64,000 nt of DNA from Cristatella mucedo (lineage: Eukaryota; Bryozoa; Phylactolaemata; Cristatellidae), in NCBI GenBank assembly GCA_009760855.2, contig WPIO01000037.1:2549501-2613500 (forward strand), read 5' to 3'. Each line of letters begins with the position of its first letter. Positions within the stretch are counted from its first letter, which is position 1. A program made the position numbers and the translations under genes. Below are positions 1-39,622 of this stretch, in pieces. Under the pieces are notes generated by a model. It was not told the origin of the DNA. It searched no databases and was given only the letters and a program-made list of their open reading frames with translations.

Positions 1-329
1 TTCGATTTCCTTCGCCCGTACAAGCTGCACCTGTTGCTGTCAGCGTGTTAGCACTTTGTCATGACTTGGTCAGATGGAGCCTGCTCTATTGCAGTCGGTG
101 CTGGAGTTGTCCTGCTTTTGCTGCTTGTAAGCATTCGGTACCTTTCGTAGAGTGGCATGCTGACCCTGTGCATGTCACCCCTAACCATGTTATTCATGTT
201 GCTCTATTGCAGTCGGTGCTGCTGCTGCTGCTGGAGTCTCGGCTCCTCCCCCTCCCCTGACTCAGCACTTTCCTGCCTCAGCACTTCCCTGCCTCGGCGC
301 GGCTCACCTTGTGGAGTCTTCCGCCCCAG

Positions 330-29213
<28,884 letters not shown>

Positions 29214-29515
29214 GGCCGAAACGCGTCTCGCACGCCATGGCGGTCATCATGATGAAGTTCGAGGCATGCATCCTTATCTCGTCCCCCCCCCCCGCACGTA
29301 AAGCCCAGAAGACAGCGCTAGACAGCCCAATCTTCTCGTTTGACGTGGCAGACAGGCTTCTGTCTCCTAGATGCATGCACATATGCTCGTTTATTATTGG
29401 TCGTCTTGCAGGCGCGCTAGCTGTGACCTCTCTACTCGCCTAACTTATGCTCTAAGCCCAAGGAGGTCCTACTTATTGACCAGCCAATAAACCTGTGCTC
29501 GCCCTTTGTGTGGCT
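29214..29515 (+). terminator. 3' UTR and polyadenylation signal of the polycystin gene
   Basis: An AATAAA hexamer lies at 29486-29491, about 270 bp after the stop, followed by GT-rich sequence (CCTTTGTGTGGC) near 29500-29515 that could be the downstream element. A C-run is seen at 29283-29292. No further exon could be supported. Confidence 0.7.
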
Positions 29516-29825
29516 CGTCCTTGACACGCTGTTGTTATCTCACAGTACACTAGCTTGGTCGTCCTGCAGACCAAAAATTGAGAGCGACGGTTAATTAGCC
29601 AATTAGCAGAATTTCAGCATCAAGCTAAGAAGAGAAGAGATGCTGGTAGTACGATCACTGGTTTGGAAGACGGCTGAATTATGTTGCCCTTAACTGACAA
29701 AGAGTCGGCGAGTTAATTAGCTGGTGTGTGAGCCCAACGAGGACGTGTACTCAAAACTGCCTGCCACGTCGGCTTGTTTCTGTGGCTGTTATCTACAGTA
29801 AAGCACACTTGCCCAAGAAGTACTA

Positions 29826-29925
29826 GGCTTCCCTTTGCAGCAAATGTAAAGCGCCTAGAAAGAGATTTGAGTTCTCTGAGGGTCGCTTTATCAAGTGCAT
29901 TATTATTATTATTATTATTATAGGC
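29826..29925 (+). mobile_element. CR1/L2 family A 3' tail
   Basis: TTTGCAGCAAATGTAAAGCG, GAGTTCTCTGAGGGTCGC and a run of ATT triplets. It joins directly to the inverted-duplicated segment. Confidence 0.9.
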
Positions 29926-30155
29926 TCACTTCGTAGAGTGAGAGTTAAGCTCAATGCAAGGATCGGCTCTTCTGCCTCGCTCTGTCTCTGCCTTGCTCTG
30001 CCTCTGGACGTCTAGACTCTGGTCTCTTCGAGCATGTGCAAGCGGGCCTGCACCCGAAGAGCCCCCTCGCGATTTGACGAATCCTAAGACGCATTGATTA
30101 AGCATAAAAAGATCCTTCTGCCGTAACTTGTGCTTGTGTGTGTGTATGTGTATCA
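29830..30155 (+). repeat. Inverted-duplicated segment, 3'-flank copy
   Basis: Partner of 23225-23540 in opposite orientation. It includes the CR1 tail, the junction AGGCTCACTTCGTAGAGTGA, the GCCTCGCTCTGTCTCTGCC stretch, and ends at CCGTAACTTGTGC next to a GT tract. Confidence 0.85.
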
Positions 30156-30274
30156 AGTGACAGCAGAGCAGTTGGAAGGCCAGCTGATCTCGATTCTTCA
30201 TCGGCCGTCGAGTCAGCCGTGAACCAGGCATTCGACAGCTACTTAAGGCGTCGGTCTCAGGTGGGAGATCGACG

Positions 30275-30377
30275 GGCCCTGTGCGTGCGTGTGTCCGCAT
30301 GTGTGTGTGCGCGTGTGTGCGTGTGTGTGCGCGTGTGTGCGCGTGTGTGCGCGTGTGTGCGTGTGTGCGTGTGTGCG

Positions 30378-30449
<72 letters not shown>

Positions 30450-30452
30450 CGC
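30275..30452 (+). repeat. (GT)n/(GCGTGT)n microsatellite
   Basis: Alternating purine-pyrimidine for about 170 bp, the first half with GCGTGTGTGC units and the second pure GT. Such sequence can adopt Z-DNA. Confidence 0.95.
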
Positions 30453-30668
30453 CCATGCATGTGTGTGTCAATTCTTCGGCTTTTAACGAACGCAGTGACA
30501 CTGCCATTTATGCCACAATCGTGCACTACCGTATCATCGGCCGAGCAGGCAAGAAGCTGGCTGACCTTGGTCGGACTCTTCGCCCTTACAGCGATTTCGA
30601 TTTGTCCTCCGGACATTTGCCCTTCGTTTTCAGTGCACATTTCTTTGCTCTGCCGCAGAACTGGCTTT

Positions 30669-30719
30669 TTGATGAGAGCCTGATGCTTTTCATCTCGAAA
30701 AGCATCAGGCTCTCATCAA
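30669..30719 (+). ncRNA. Perfect 23-bp hairpin
   Basis: Left arm 30669-30691 and right arm 30697-30719 are exact reverse complements with a 5-base loop (ATCTC). The arms contain GAGAGCCTGATGC and its complement. No promoter or terminator was seen, so calling it an RNA gene is speculative; it may be the scar of a small inverted duplication. Confidence 0.3.
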
Positions 30720-30834
30720 GCTCCTGAATTTCTGCCGAGTCTTTCTCAGTGGAGACAGAGGGGAGGGGTCGGCCAGCTTAGTTCTTTGCCTGACGACAAC
30801 GCAATTACATCGGCTGCATGAGGAGGTGACTAGA

Positions 30835-31620
30835 TCTAATCTGCCTATTTTCAGCTTCGTAACATTGCTAAAATTCGGGCTTGTTTAGATAAGGATACCT
30901 ACCACGTCCAAGTTGGTCCATGCATTTCCGTCTCGACTTCTGCAGCTCACTGCTCACTGGCCTACCAGCATGTGCGATCAGGCGATTGCAGCTGGTGCAA
31001 AACTCTGCAGCTAGGCTTGTCTGTCGTGAGCGTCGCAGTTGCCACATTACTCCACTTCTCGCCGACCTGCACTGGCTACCAGTCAAGCAACGGATTGACT
31101 TCAAGGTTTTGTCGCTCACTTTTAGGTCCCTTCATTCTATGGCTCCAGCCTATCTCTCAGATATACTACCCCATCAGGCCAAGCATCGTACCATCCGCTT
31201 TTCGGAATCCAATAGTCTACAAATACCTCGTACAAACCTCAAATCCTTTGGAGACCGTGCATTTAGTTTGTATGCTCCCAAAGCCTGGAACTCCCTCCCG
31301 ACCTGCGTCAGAACATCCCCTGACCTGACCACATTTAAAAGGAACTTAAAAATACTTATTTAGGACAGCATTTAGTTGGTCCCTGTGATTCGTCCTTGAT
31401 GTGCTTATGCGTGCTGACACTGTGCATGCTGCCACTAACCACATTTGCATGCTGACCCTGTGCATGTCACCCCTAACCATATTATTCATTTTGTTTGTTT
31501 TCAAGCATGAGTTTATATACCATTCAATTGCATTTCCCTTTGCAGCAAATATAAAGCGCCTAGAAAGAGATTAAGTTCTCTGAGGGCGCTTTATCAACTG
31601 CAATATTATTATTATTATTA
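30835..31620 (+). mobile_element. CR1/L2 family A retrotransposon, 5' truncated
   Basis: Starts at CAGCTTCGTAACATTGC (compare 40396) and runs through LADLHWLPVKQRIDFKVLS, PKAWNSLPTCVRTS, the GTAAAGCG-type tail and ATT triplets. A short insertion near 30900 and a deletion near 30925 break the frame. Otherwise it is very close to the 39623 copy. Confidence 0.93.
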
Positions 31621-34560
31621 GATTGACTAGGAATTCATGTCTGGTCTCTCAAGGCAGCAGCAGCCCTTCCCACATTTTCTCTCTAGTGTGTCATTTGCTT
31701 CTGGTGGTCCCATGCAGTTCGAGAGGTAACTGTGGCTGGCAATGGTGATCCTTCAGCGAATAGCCGAATCTTCAAGAGAGTGGCTAAAAGCGAGAAGAAA
31801 CTAGCCTCATTGAGTGCCCAGAAAACTTTCTAAACATAAAGATACCTGGTTTCCTCGACGATTTCCTCAGCTGAGTCTTGGGCAGTCGTCTCCTGCTAGG
31901 GGACCGTATAACGGTAATCTCGGGGTCAAAGCTAAATCTGCCGTCTCACGAACCTTTGCTCAAGACAGGCCAGCATGACGAAATTGTTAGGCGTGCAGGT
32001 GTTAGTCGGACTTGGAGTATGGCTGCCGTGAAAGAGTGCTAGCAATTCCTTTATGTTGATAATTGTAGCTATGTAAAATTATTACTGTCTGGAATCACAC
32101 GTGTGACAGTAGCTCTCTTAGGCTCCGATCTAATGCATCCTAAACCGGTGAGAAACCACGGAAACTCAAACTTTGCTTTGGAAAGGCAGAGCTGACTGTC
32201 CGCCGATCAAGCCGGTGACAGTCCTGAGGGCAATCGTGCAGTGTTTTCTGAATCCAGCAGAGTATAAACGGCGAAATATTAAATTACGTAAAGTTCGGTA
32301 CTCCCACTTCTAGTTTTTTCAACGAAATGTTTAACATTGAATGAATTTTGCTATTCGCATTCATAAACACGCGAGTCTCTCTCTTCCCATTGGTCGATGT
32401 CGGCTGGTGAATCAGAAATTACCCGTTTTGGTGGAGCGTGGACGCATTTTTAAAATTAATTATTTTTCAATTCAGCTTTCAATTTCAACTATCATAATGC
32501 GCTTTTCATCCGCGTTTATATGTCCAAATTGGGCTGGGTTTTCCCAAAGGTGGGCGTCGGCTAGCGAATCAGCGATGACTTACATTACAGGACAGAGGTA
32601 TGTGCATTCAAAATTAAATTGGTTGATTTCTTAGTATAATAATTGTCAGGTTGATGCCGAAGCTTACTCGAGATCAGTAAGTGGCTCTCGTGCGGTCCCT
32701 ATACAGAAACTGTTTCGGTTAGCAGTGTAGGTTGAATTGATCCAGACGCTATTTCGTAAGCGTGCATGGCTATTTATGACAGGGGGTGCGGGCAACATTC
32801 AGTGCTTTCGATTTCTGCTGTCGCTTGCATACCTGCTCCCGATATGCTGTACCTAAGAGTCACAAGCCGGAAGCGCTAGTTTTAACTGTTTCAGCGACGC
32901 AGCTATGCGGACCAGCACTAGTTACTTGCGTCCCATTTATTTCGAAAGACTGTAGTCCGTGGGCCGCCACACGCGTTCACGTGCTATCTCGTTACGTTAG
33001 TATGAACTAGACCCGTTCGCAAGCTTCTCACGAAAAACTTGAATGAAAAAGCTTTCGGTTTTTTAGCAAAAGCACTCGATTATTAAGAGTACGCTAAGAG
33101 CAAGTATAGTCGCTCGGCGCCAGAGCTCGAAACTCAAATTACTCATGTCAAATAACTTTCCCAAATGAGATGAATTGAAATGCCATTAATCTGTTCCGAA
33201 CCATAAAAACTGCGATTTGTTGCCACATGTTTTTGAATAAAAAAAATGTACTTATCAATAACGAATATTATTGTAGTACTATTGTTAAAAACAATACAAT
33301 TGAATGTCTTGCAATAAATGGGCTTTATTAATTCAAATGTACAGGAGTAACTTGGAGATGGGACGACGTAAAGACGCAAATAGATTTAGAGGAGAAAGGC
33401 TGAAATTAATGTCTGAATCTTATTCGCCGATTCTTATCCCTTTCGCCGAGCTTTCCTCGCCTACAGTTTATTGGCTGGGCCTTTACGCGGATGCGCCTAT
33501 TGTTAATAGTTATGCGAACAACTCTCACACGATGATGTAGCCTAAATAGAGTTCAGTACGTACTTAGCTGTTCCTGCCGTAGTTGGATTTAAAACAGGAG
33601 TCTGGCGATCTCGCATGATCGTCGATCTCGCATGATCGATCGTCCATGCACGACGACGGCTCGTTTGAGTCTTTCGGGGAGCGAACCAACAGGTCTGTGC
33701 TTGGCGTCACACCCGGGTCGTAGGGCAGCGTCTTGGAACGGAACGTCGTTCGCTGCCTACCCTTATTGACCTGAGTAACCGCGCGGTGTGTGACATTCGC
33801 TGCGGCTACTAGCGGTGAAGTATCTGATGCTGGCTCGTAACCTGAATTTTAGCTCGCAACTCAAAGCAAAAAATAGGCCGAGCAACAGCTCGTATCTGAA
33901 AACACTCGTATCGAGACACTCGAAAGCCGAGGTACCGCTCTTCATGTGTGGCGTACCGCGTCGTGAATTCTTTCGCCGACGCTAGCATAGGTTGGTATAC
34001 ATCGCTGTGCCAGGGCATGATAAGATTTATTTCCGCGGTGATTAGAGTTTCTTGAGGACTTAGTTAAAATGATGGAAAGTGTTCTTGCACTGAAACGTCG
34101 CTCTTACAGGTACAGCCTTACGGTTCTCCCAGAATTTTTCGCATGGATATTGGGCGCAGTGCCGATAAGCTGGAGGTCATTTTGCATAACAAATAGGCCG
34201 TTTTTAGGACTCCTTAAGAGAATCAAAACTTTATTCGGGTGCTTTAAGGCTAGCTGCAAGAAATGAGATAACCGAAATATGACGACAAGCGTGGCATCGC
34301 GTTTAGAAAAGAATGCACAAGAAGACTCGGCCCTCGGTTAGCATCCAGATATGCACTTAGAGCGCACAAGAAATTTGTAATACCATGTCGCCGCACTGGA
34401 AGTGCACTGCCGGCGTTGAATGGTCTGCTCTTACTACTTCTTCAATGATTATAATAGTAATACTAATATAAACAGACGGCAGGCCTTTTTGTGCTACCTC
34501 GAGACAAACCAAATGTATTTCTGTTTGCAGGAATCAATAGCCAAGAAGTAAATACAAGCA
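31621..34560 (+). other. Intergenic, nothing recognised
   Basis: About 2.9 kb of AT-richer sequence. Open frames are short and carry no domain I know. A small tandem repeat of GATCTCGCATGATCGTC lies at 33607-33642. No repeat family seen elsewhere in the window was found here. Confidence 0.5.
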
Positions 34561-34787
34561 AGCTATTACACTTTGGTCAGCATATCACGGAGCATAGGGA
34601 AAATGCTTAGGCAGATAAAGTATACCGCTTGCCGAATTTATTTTGGGTGTCATCGCCGTCACGTGGTTCCGCCCCCAGCCGACGTTCTGTCCGCCCAACG
34701 GGAACGCTACTTGCCGGCACGTGACGCGTTCCAAGCCGCGCAATTCGCTTTCTGCTTTTGCGTCGGCCTGTACGCACGCTATCCACT

Positions 34788-34814
34788 CTCTTCTCTCTCT
34801 CTCTCTCTCTCTCC

Positions 34815-34850
<36 letters not shown>

Positions 34851-34852
34851 AA
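34788..34852 (+). repeat. (CT)n microsatellite
   Basis: About 60 bp of CT with CCCT and CTTCT interruptions. Flanking sequence (34560-35495) is otherwise unremarkable and moderately GC-rich. Confidence 0.93.
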
Positions 34853-35497
34853 CACCTCGTGCCCCGGAGCAGCTCGCACGACGGCTGCTAGATCATATAA
34901 TACAGCCATCGTCGACAACGCCAAGACTCGCTCGTGGCGGCTTTTCGCTTTTCGTCGAGCCGCCATCGCGCGCCCACGAGCCCCCACGAGTGTCACTGGC
35001 TTCTGTTTTACTGCCGAGGTACTCTCACGGTCGTAGCAGGCCAGAGGTGAATACAGCTGCTTGTGTGGTCCACGAAAAGCTGGTTATGCTTCGGAGGTAA
35101 CCAATACCGTTCAAGGCACTGCATTAGCATAGGGCAGCTAGACACAACTTGGAGATTTCTTCATCTGGCTCAAGGTTGAAGCACTTTAGGCGAAGCACTT
35201 GAAAAGCCCAGCGGCACTCTCGACGAATTAAACTAGATGCTGAGATGTGCGGCTGCGATCGGGAATGTGTCCCGAGGCTTGATGACCACGATCCTGATTG
35301 ACCACCTTACCTTGGCCCTTCCATACTCGCTTGTGGGCGCTGCCAGTGGATGGTGGCCTATGATTTAGGCAGCAGCCCGTAGATGTCGGCTTATGACATG
35401 GCCCTTTGATGTGCATTCATGGCTGGGCCATCTGAAGAGGATCGAGTGTATCGAGGGGCCGAGGCAGGTGGTGCCGAGGCTTTGTTTGGCTATAGCG

Positions 35498-36277
35498 GGC
35501 CTGAGTGATGGTCCATTTAAAGACTTTCCCAAATTTTGGACTGAGTTCCCGCAAATTTGGGCCACTACTTCATCCTACTTCACCTCATTTTGGGGGAGGA
35601 GCCAAGTCTGTAGACTCATCAGCAGGAGAATCTATCTCAACTTTTTGGTCCAGTCGACCAATCAAAACCACGGGGTCACGTACACCCCACGGCCAAAATT
35701 AAAATGGCTGACGTTCGTAGGCTCGAATTATATTGAGGCGTTCAGAGTAAGTCCTTGAATATGGGATGCTTACGCGTTGTAACCAATGCTTCAGCCTTTT
35801 CTACATAGAATACGGTATGCGTCTGTTTATCAAATCCACTCATAAACCCGTAGCGGGGAGCATTACTTAGCACTATACACCCGCACACCCGTAGCGCACA
35901 AGACTTGGTACCGCTCCATTTTCCGAATTTTTTTTAAATGCTCATCTTCCTTTTATTTTTATTCTTCTCATACTGTTCTACAATGATGACTGCCGAGGCA
36001 AATTCAACTTTATTTTCCTTTTATTGATATTCTTCTCATACTACTCTACAATGATGACTGCCGCGTCGAACTCAACTTCTGCTTGTGTTGGCTCGGCGTA
36101 TCCGAGGAAATCCTCTTTCATAGCATCCTCCCGGATTAGAGCATTGGCTGTGGGTAGGACCAAGTCGGCCGTCGAATCTGTCGTTGGCGGGACTAAATCT
36201 GTCATGTAAACGTCCTTAGCAAGGAGAAAAGTCTGCGCCTGTCAGGAGGAAAATCTGCTGTGCAAACGCAGCTTTAT
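35498..36277 (+). mobile_element. Inverted-repeat DNA transposon, copy 1 (PIF/Harbinger-like, non-autonomous)
   Basis: About 780 bp without a transposase. The 3' end reads TGTGCAAACGCAGCTTTATG; the 5' end has the partly conserved GACTTTCCCAAATTTTGGA. Internal blocks are shared in order with copy 2 (36278-37552): GGAGGAGCCAAGTCTG, ACCCCACGGCCAAAAT, CATTACTTAGCACTA, TTCTTCTCATACT and GGACCAAGTCGGCC. Terminal repeats of the form TTTACACGGCAGACTTTCCTC suggest a Harbinger-type element. The class is inferred. Confidence 0.6.
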
Positions 36278-37552
36278 GCCGCTTTTACACGGCAGACTTT
36301 CCTCTTAAATTTGAACAGATTTTGGATTGATTTCCCCTAGATTTTGGCTAATACGTCACCACATTTTGGAAGAGGAGCCAATTCTGCAGACTCTCGTGAA
36401 AGGAGAATCTGTCTCTACTTTTTGCCTGGGGCTCGTCTCAGACACCCCACCTCCAAAATAAAAATGGGCGACATTCGTTGGCTCGAGTGATAATAATAAT
36501 AATAATATTGCACTTGATAAAGCGCCCTCAGAGAACTTAATCTCTTTCTAGGCGCTTTACATTTGCTGCAAAGGGAAATGCAATTGAATGGTAAGTAAAA
36601 TCATGCTTGAAAAACAAACAAAATGAATAATATGGTTAGGGGTGACATGCACAGGGTCAGCATGCAAATGTGGTTAGTGGCAGCATGCACAGTGTCAGCA
36701 CGCATAAGCACATCGAGGACGAATCACAGGGACCCACTAAATGCTGTCCTAAAGGTATATAGGTGTGTTTTTAAGTTTCTTTTAAATGTGGTCAGGTCAT
36801 GGGATGTTGTGACGCAAGTTGGGCGGGAGTTCCAGGCTTTGGGAGCATGCGAGCTGAATGCACGGTCTCCAAAGGATTTAAGGTTTGTACGAGATATTTC
36901 CAGACTGTTGGATTCCGAAAAGCGGGTGGTACGATGCTTGGCCTGATGGGGGAGTATATCTGAAAGATAGGCTGGAGCCATAGAATGAAGGGACCTAAAA
37001 GTGAGCGACAAAATCTTGGTCAATCCGTTGCTTGACTGGTAGCCAGTGCAGGTCGGCGAGAAGTGGAGTAATATGGCAACTGCGACGCTCACGACAGACA
37101 AGCCTATTGAGGAGTTCAGAGCTGGCTCTTGAACGTGGAATGAGTTTTAGCAAAAGCTTAATTATGCTCTTGAAGACGCCGCGAGCGTCTTTATCAAATC
37201 AGCCAACAAACCGTAACGGTGCACATTACTTAGCACTACGCCCCAGCGAAACTGGAACGGCTCACATTCCTTTGCACTGCTCGCTTTCCCAATGCCATTT
37301 TTAAATGCTTAACTTCATATTATTTACATTCTTCTCATATCACTCTAAAGTTAGGACTGCAGTGGCGAACTCAACTTCTGCGGGTGATGATGGCTCGGCG
37401 ACATTCTGGCGTCATACCCTCTTTCATACCGGCCTCCGAGATTAGAGCACTGGCTGTTGGTGGGACGAAGTCGGCCATCAAATCTGTCGAGACTAAGAGG
37501 AATGTCGTTGTCGACCAGGAGGAAAGTTTGCCGTGTAAACGCAGCTTTAGGG
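36278..37552 (+). mobile_element. Inverted-repeat DNA transposon, copy 2, split by a CR1 insertion
   Basis: The 5' terminus GCCGCTTTTACACGGCAGAC and the 3' terminus, read on the other strand as GCTGCGTTTACACGGCAAAC, form terminal inverted repeats of roughly 30 bp with a few mismatches. It abuts copy 1 head to tail. Between GGCTCGAGTG (about 36488) and ATTGAGGAGTTCAGAG (from 37106) a family A CR1 is inserted; in copy 1 the two flanks are almost adjacent. Confidence 0.65.
36489..37105 (-). mobile_element. CR1/L2 family A copy nested in the DNA transposon
   Basis: Minus-strand element with an ATA-triplet tail at 36489, the GTAAAGCG-type 3' region, PKAWNSRPTCVTTS and FSPTCTGYQSSNG (alternate frame of the LADLHWLPVKQ region). 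It is truncated at its 5' end within the RT C-terminal part. A small deletion near 37015 removes part of the KQRIDFK region. Confidence 0.92.
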
Positions 37553-37626
37553 CGGTCTTCGTCCGTCGGGTGTGCGCTCGCTGTTGCGACTCGTATTCGC
37601 CTACGCTACAGCTCCTCCGCTCGAGT

Positions 37627-37712
37627 CTGGGCGTGGCTCGAATCTGGGCGTGGCTCGAATCTGGGCGTGGCTCGATCTGGGCGTGGCTCGATCTGGGCGT
37701 GGCTCGATCTGG
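37627..37712 (+). repeat. 16/17-bp minisatellite
   Basis: Five complete units and a partial sixth of CTGGGCGTGGCTCGA(A)T. The extra A alternates unit length between 17 and 16. Confidence 0.93.
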
Positions 37713-38104
37713 GCGAACTCACTAAAAGAGTTCCCGAACGGCACAATTAGTCAGTCACCCTAACTGTGTCCTAATTAAGAGAACGGGAAGCTCTGACACC
37801 AGGTTATGGCACTTTCCATCCTTCGGTCTCCAGCCGGGTATCATGATGGACTTGACTGCTGCAATCTACTAAAGCCTTTAATGGCAGCTAGGTACGCCCG
37901 AACAGGGCAAGATTTTCATCCAAACTTCTTGTCGAATTATGGTACAGCAGACCCTACTCATTTGCGCAAAAAGTTAATCACATTTGACTTAAAACAATAT
38001 CAAAGAAAAATTGACAAGTTTGTTGTACCCTAAGGAAATAAAAACTCCTTTCTGCAGACTTTTGCACATATTGGAAAAAGCACGTCAAATGATTTTCAAT
38101 AGCT

Positions 38105-38212
38105 AGTACATTTACAGCATTCAATTTACAGCATTCAATTTACAGCATTCATTTACAGCATTCAATTTACAGCATTCATTTACAGCATTCAATTTACAGC
38201 ATTCATTTCAAT
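38105..38212 (+). repeat. 14-bp minisatellite
   Basis: About seven units of ATTTACAGCATTCA with a one-base variant (CAATTT versus CATTT). The sequence TCAATAGCTAGTACAT occurs on both sides (38096 and 38207), so the array may sit between the ends of a small duplication. Confidence 0.9.
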
Positions 38213-38454
38213 AGCTAGTACATTACAGCTCATAGAAAAAAAATTACGTGGACGGAGAAAAGGCTGTAGAGAGCAGGTTGTTTTGAAACTTCTTTTAATT
38301 ATTGTTAAATCAGCGGATATCATGATGTCAATTGATAACGAGTTACATCGCCATGCTTGGCGTTCAGAAAATCCAAAGTGCCCAGAAAAAGTTCTCAGAG
38401 AGTGCTATGCCAATTTCTTTTCCGGCTCCTTTTTAATCTCTCTAGCCACCGATG

Positions 38455-38585
38455 CATGTTTGGCCCAGCGATTAAGGTGCTCGCCTCGATCAAGGTTAAG
38501 GCGAATGCATTCGATGACGGAGGTCGTGCGCTCGAACCACGTGGCATGTGCGAAGCGCCTGAATAGAGATTAAATAATCTTAGGG
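38455..38585 (+). mobile_element. SINE-B: tRNA-like head with CR1-like tail
   Basis: TGGCCCAGCGATTAAGG (A-box-like), GCGAATGCATTCGATGACGG, GTGCGCTCGAACCAC (B-box-like), then GAAGCGCCTGAATAGAGAT resembling the CR1 family A tail. It aligns in order with the reverse complement of 45645-45775. Confidence 0.6.
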
Positions 38586-38589
38586 GCTA

Positions 38590-39314
38590 TGCAAATGAAT
38601 TTCATTATTTCGTATATATTTAGATATTTGGTTCACTTTTTGGCAGACTGGATGCTGCTGAATGGGTGAGTAGTGACCCCTGGATCTTTTCTCCCTTGGC
38701 AACCCAGGTCGGAGCTCCAGACCACTGCTGATTGGCTGCACCAATAGACCAATAGACTCCCGCCACTGCCGCACCTGCTACGGCTGATCAGAGCGAGATC
38801 TGGAAGAGGAGTCGGTGGTCTTAAGATTAGTATGCATAAAGGCTTGCTCAGCCAATAGTAATCATTTAGGAATACTATAGGACTACTATATACGACCCGT
38901 TGGTTGCTTGTTCTTTTTCCGTCTTTTGATAGGGTCCACATTCTGTTTGTCAGCTTCGTTAATAAACTACCGTAGTTTTCTCGACCATTGACCGGTGAAT
39001 GGCTTCACGGCAGCACTGCGTCTCATAGGCAATCCTTTATTTTTGCTGCAAATGTTGGTGGCAGCCTATACGGGGAACGTCAGATAAAATGGTCAACATA
39101 TCAAAGTTATTGGAAGTATGCCTACTAAAAGACCAGGGAATTATAAATGCAATCCTAAGTTTTGACGATTGGCAAATGACCAGGACATGATAAAGACAAT
39201 TATTTTGGAAGACATGACAAATACGTAAATGCCTAGGAGTGTTCTTCCACTAACTTATAATTTCAAAATGTCCGGAGATTTTCAACGGAGTACAACTTCC
39301 CAGACTAAACAGTT
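38590..39314 (+). other. Intergenic, nothing recognised
   Basis: No coding or repeat signal I can name between SINE-B and the two SINE-A copies that follow. Confidence 0.4.
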
Positions 39315-39460
39315 AGTTAATTAAACAGCCTCTTTTGTATAGCAGCATAAAGGCATTAATGGCTATCACAATTGCTTGCATGGTCAGTACAAAATCGACC
39401 AGAACAGGGCTCGAACCCATGACCCGGGTCATAAGAAGCAATTACCTTGCCCCTGGGCGA
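39315..39460 (-). mobile_element. SINE-A copy
   Basis: Minus strand: AACAGCCTCTTTTGTATAGC, GGCTATCACAATTGCTTGCA and GGGCTCGAACCCATGACC (B box), ending near the A-box region at 39460. Confidence 0.8.
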
Positions 39461-39499
39461 AGACCCAAGAGCACTCAATTAATAAATTAATAAATTTAT

Positions 39500-39622
39500 A
39501 GGTGATTTTTAATAGCGGCCGAAGAGCCTTAATGGCTATCCACCGCTTATAGTGGGAAATAAAGGATAGCCCACAGCAAGACCCGAACCCACGACATGGG
39601 TCGTAAAGAACGAGCACCTAAC
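39500..39622 (-). mobile_element. SINE-A copy, 5' end next to a CR1
   Basis: Minus strand: GCCGAAGAGCCTTAATGGC, CACCGCTTATAGTGGGAAAT and CCGAACCCACGACATGGG. The tRNA head is cut off at 39622, where the family A CR1 begins. Confidence 0.8.

Noticed and set aside
30138-30727. Cys/Val- and His/Thr-repeat frames
   Set aside because: Translations of the GT microsatellite on both strands.
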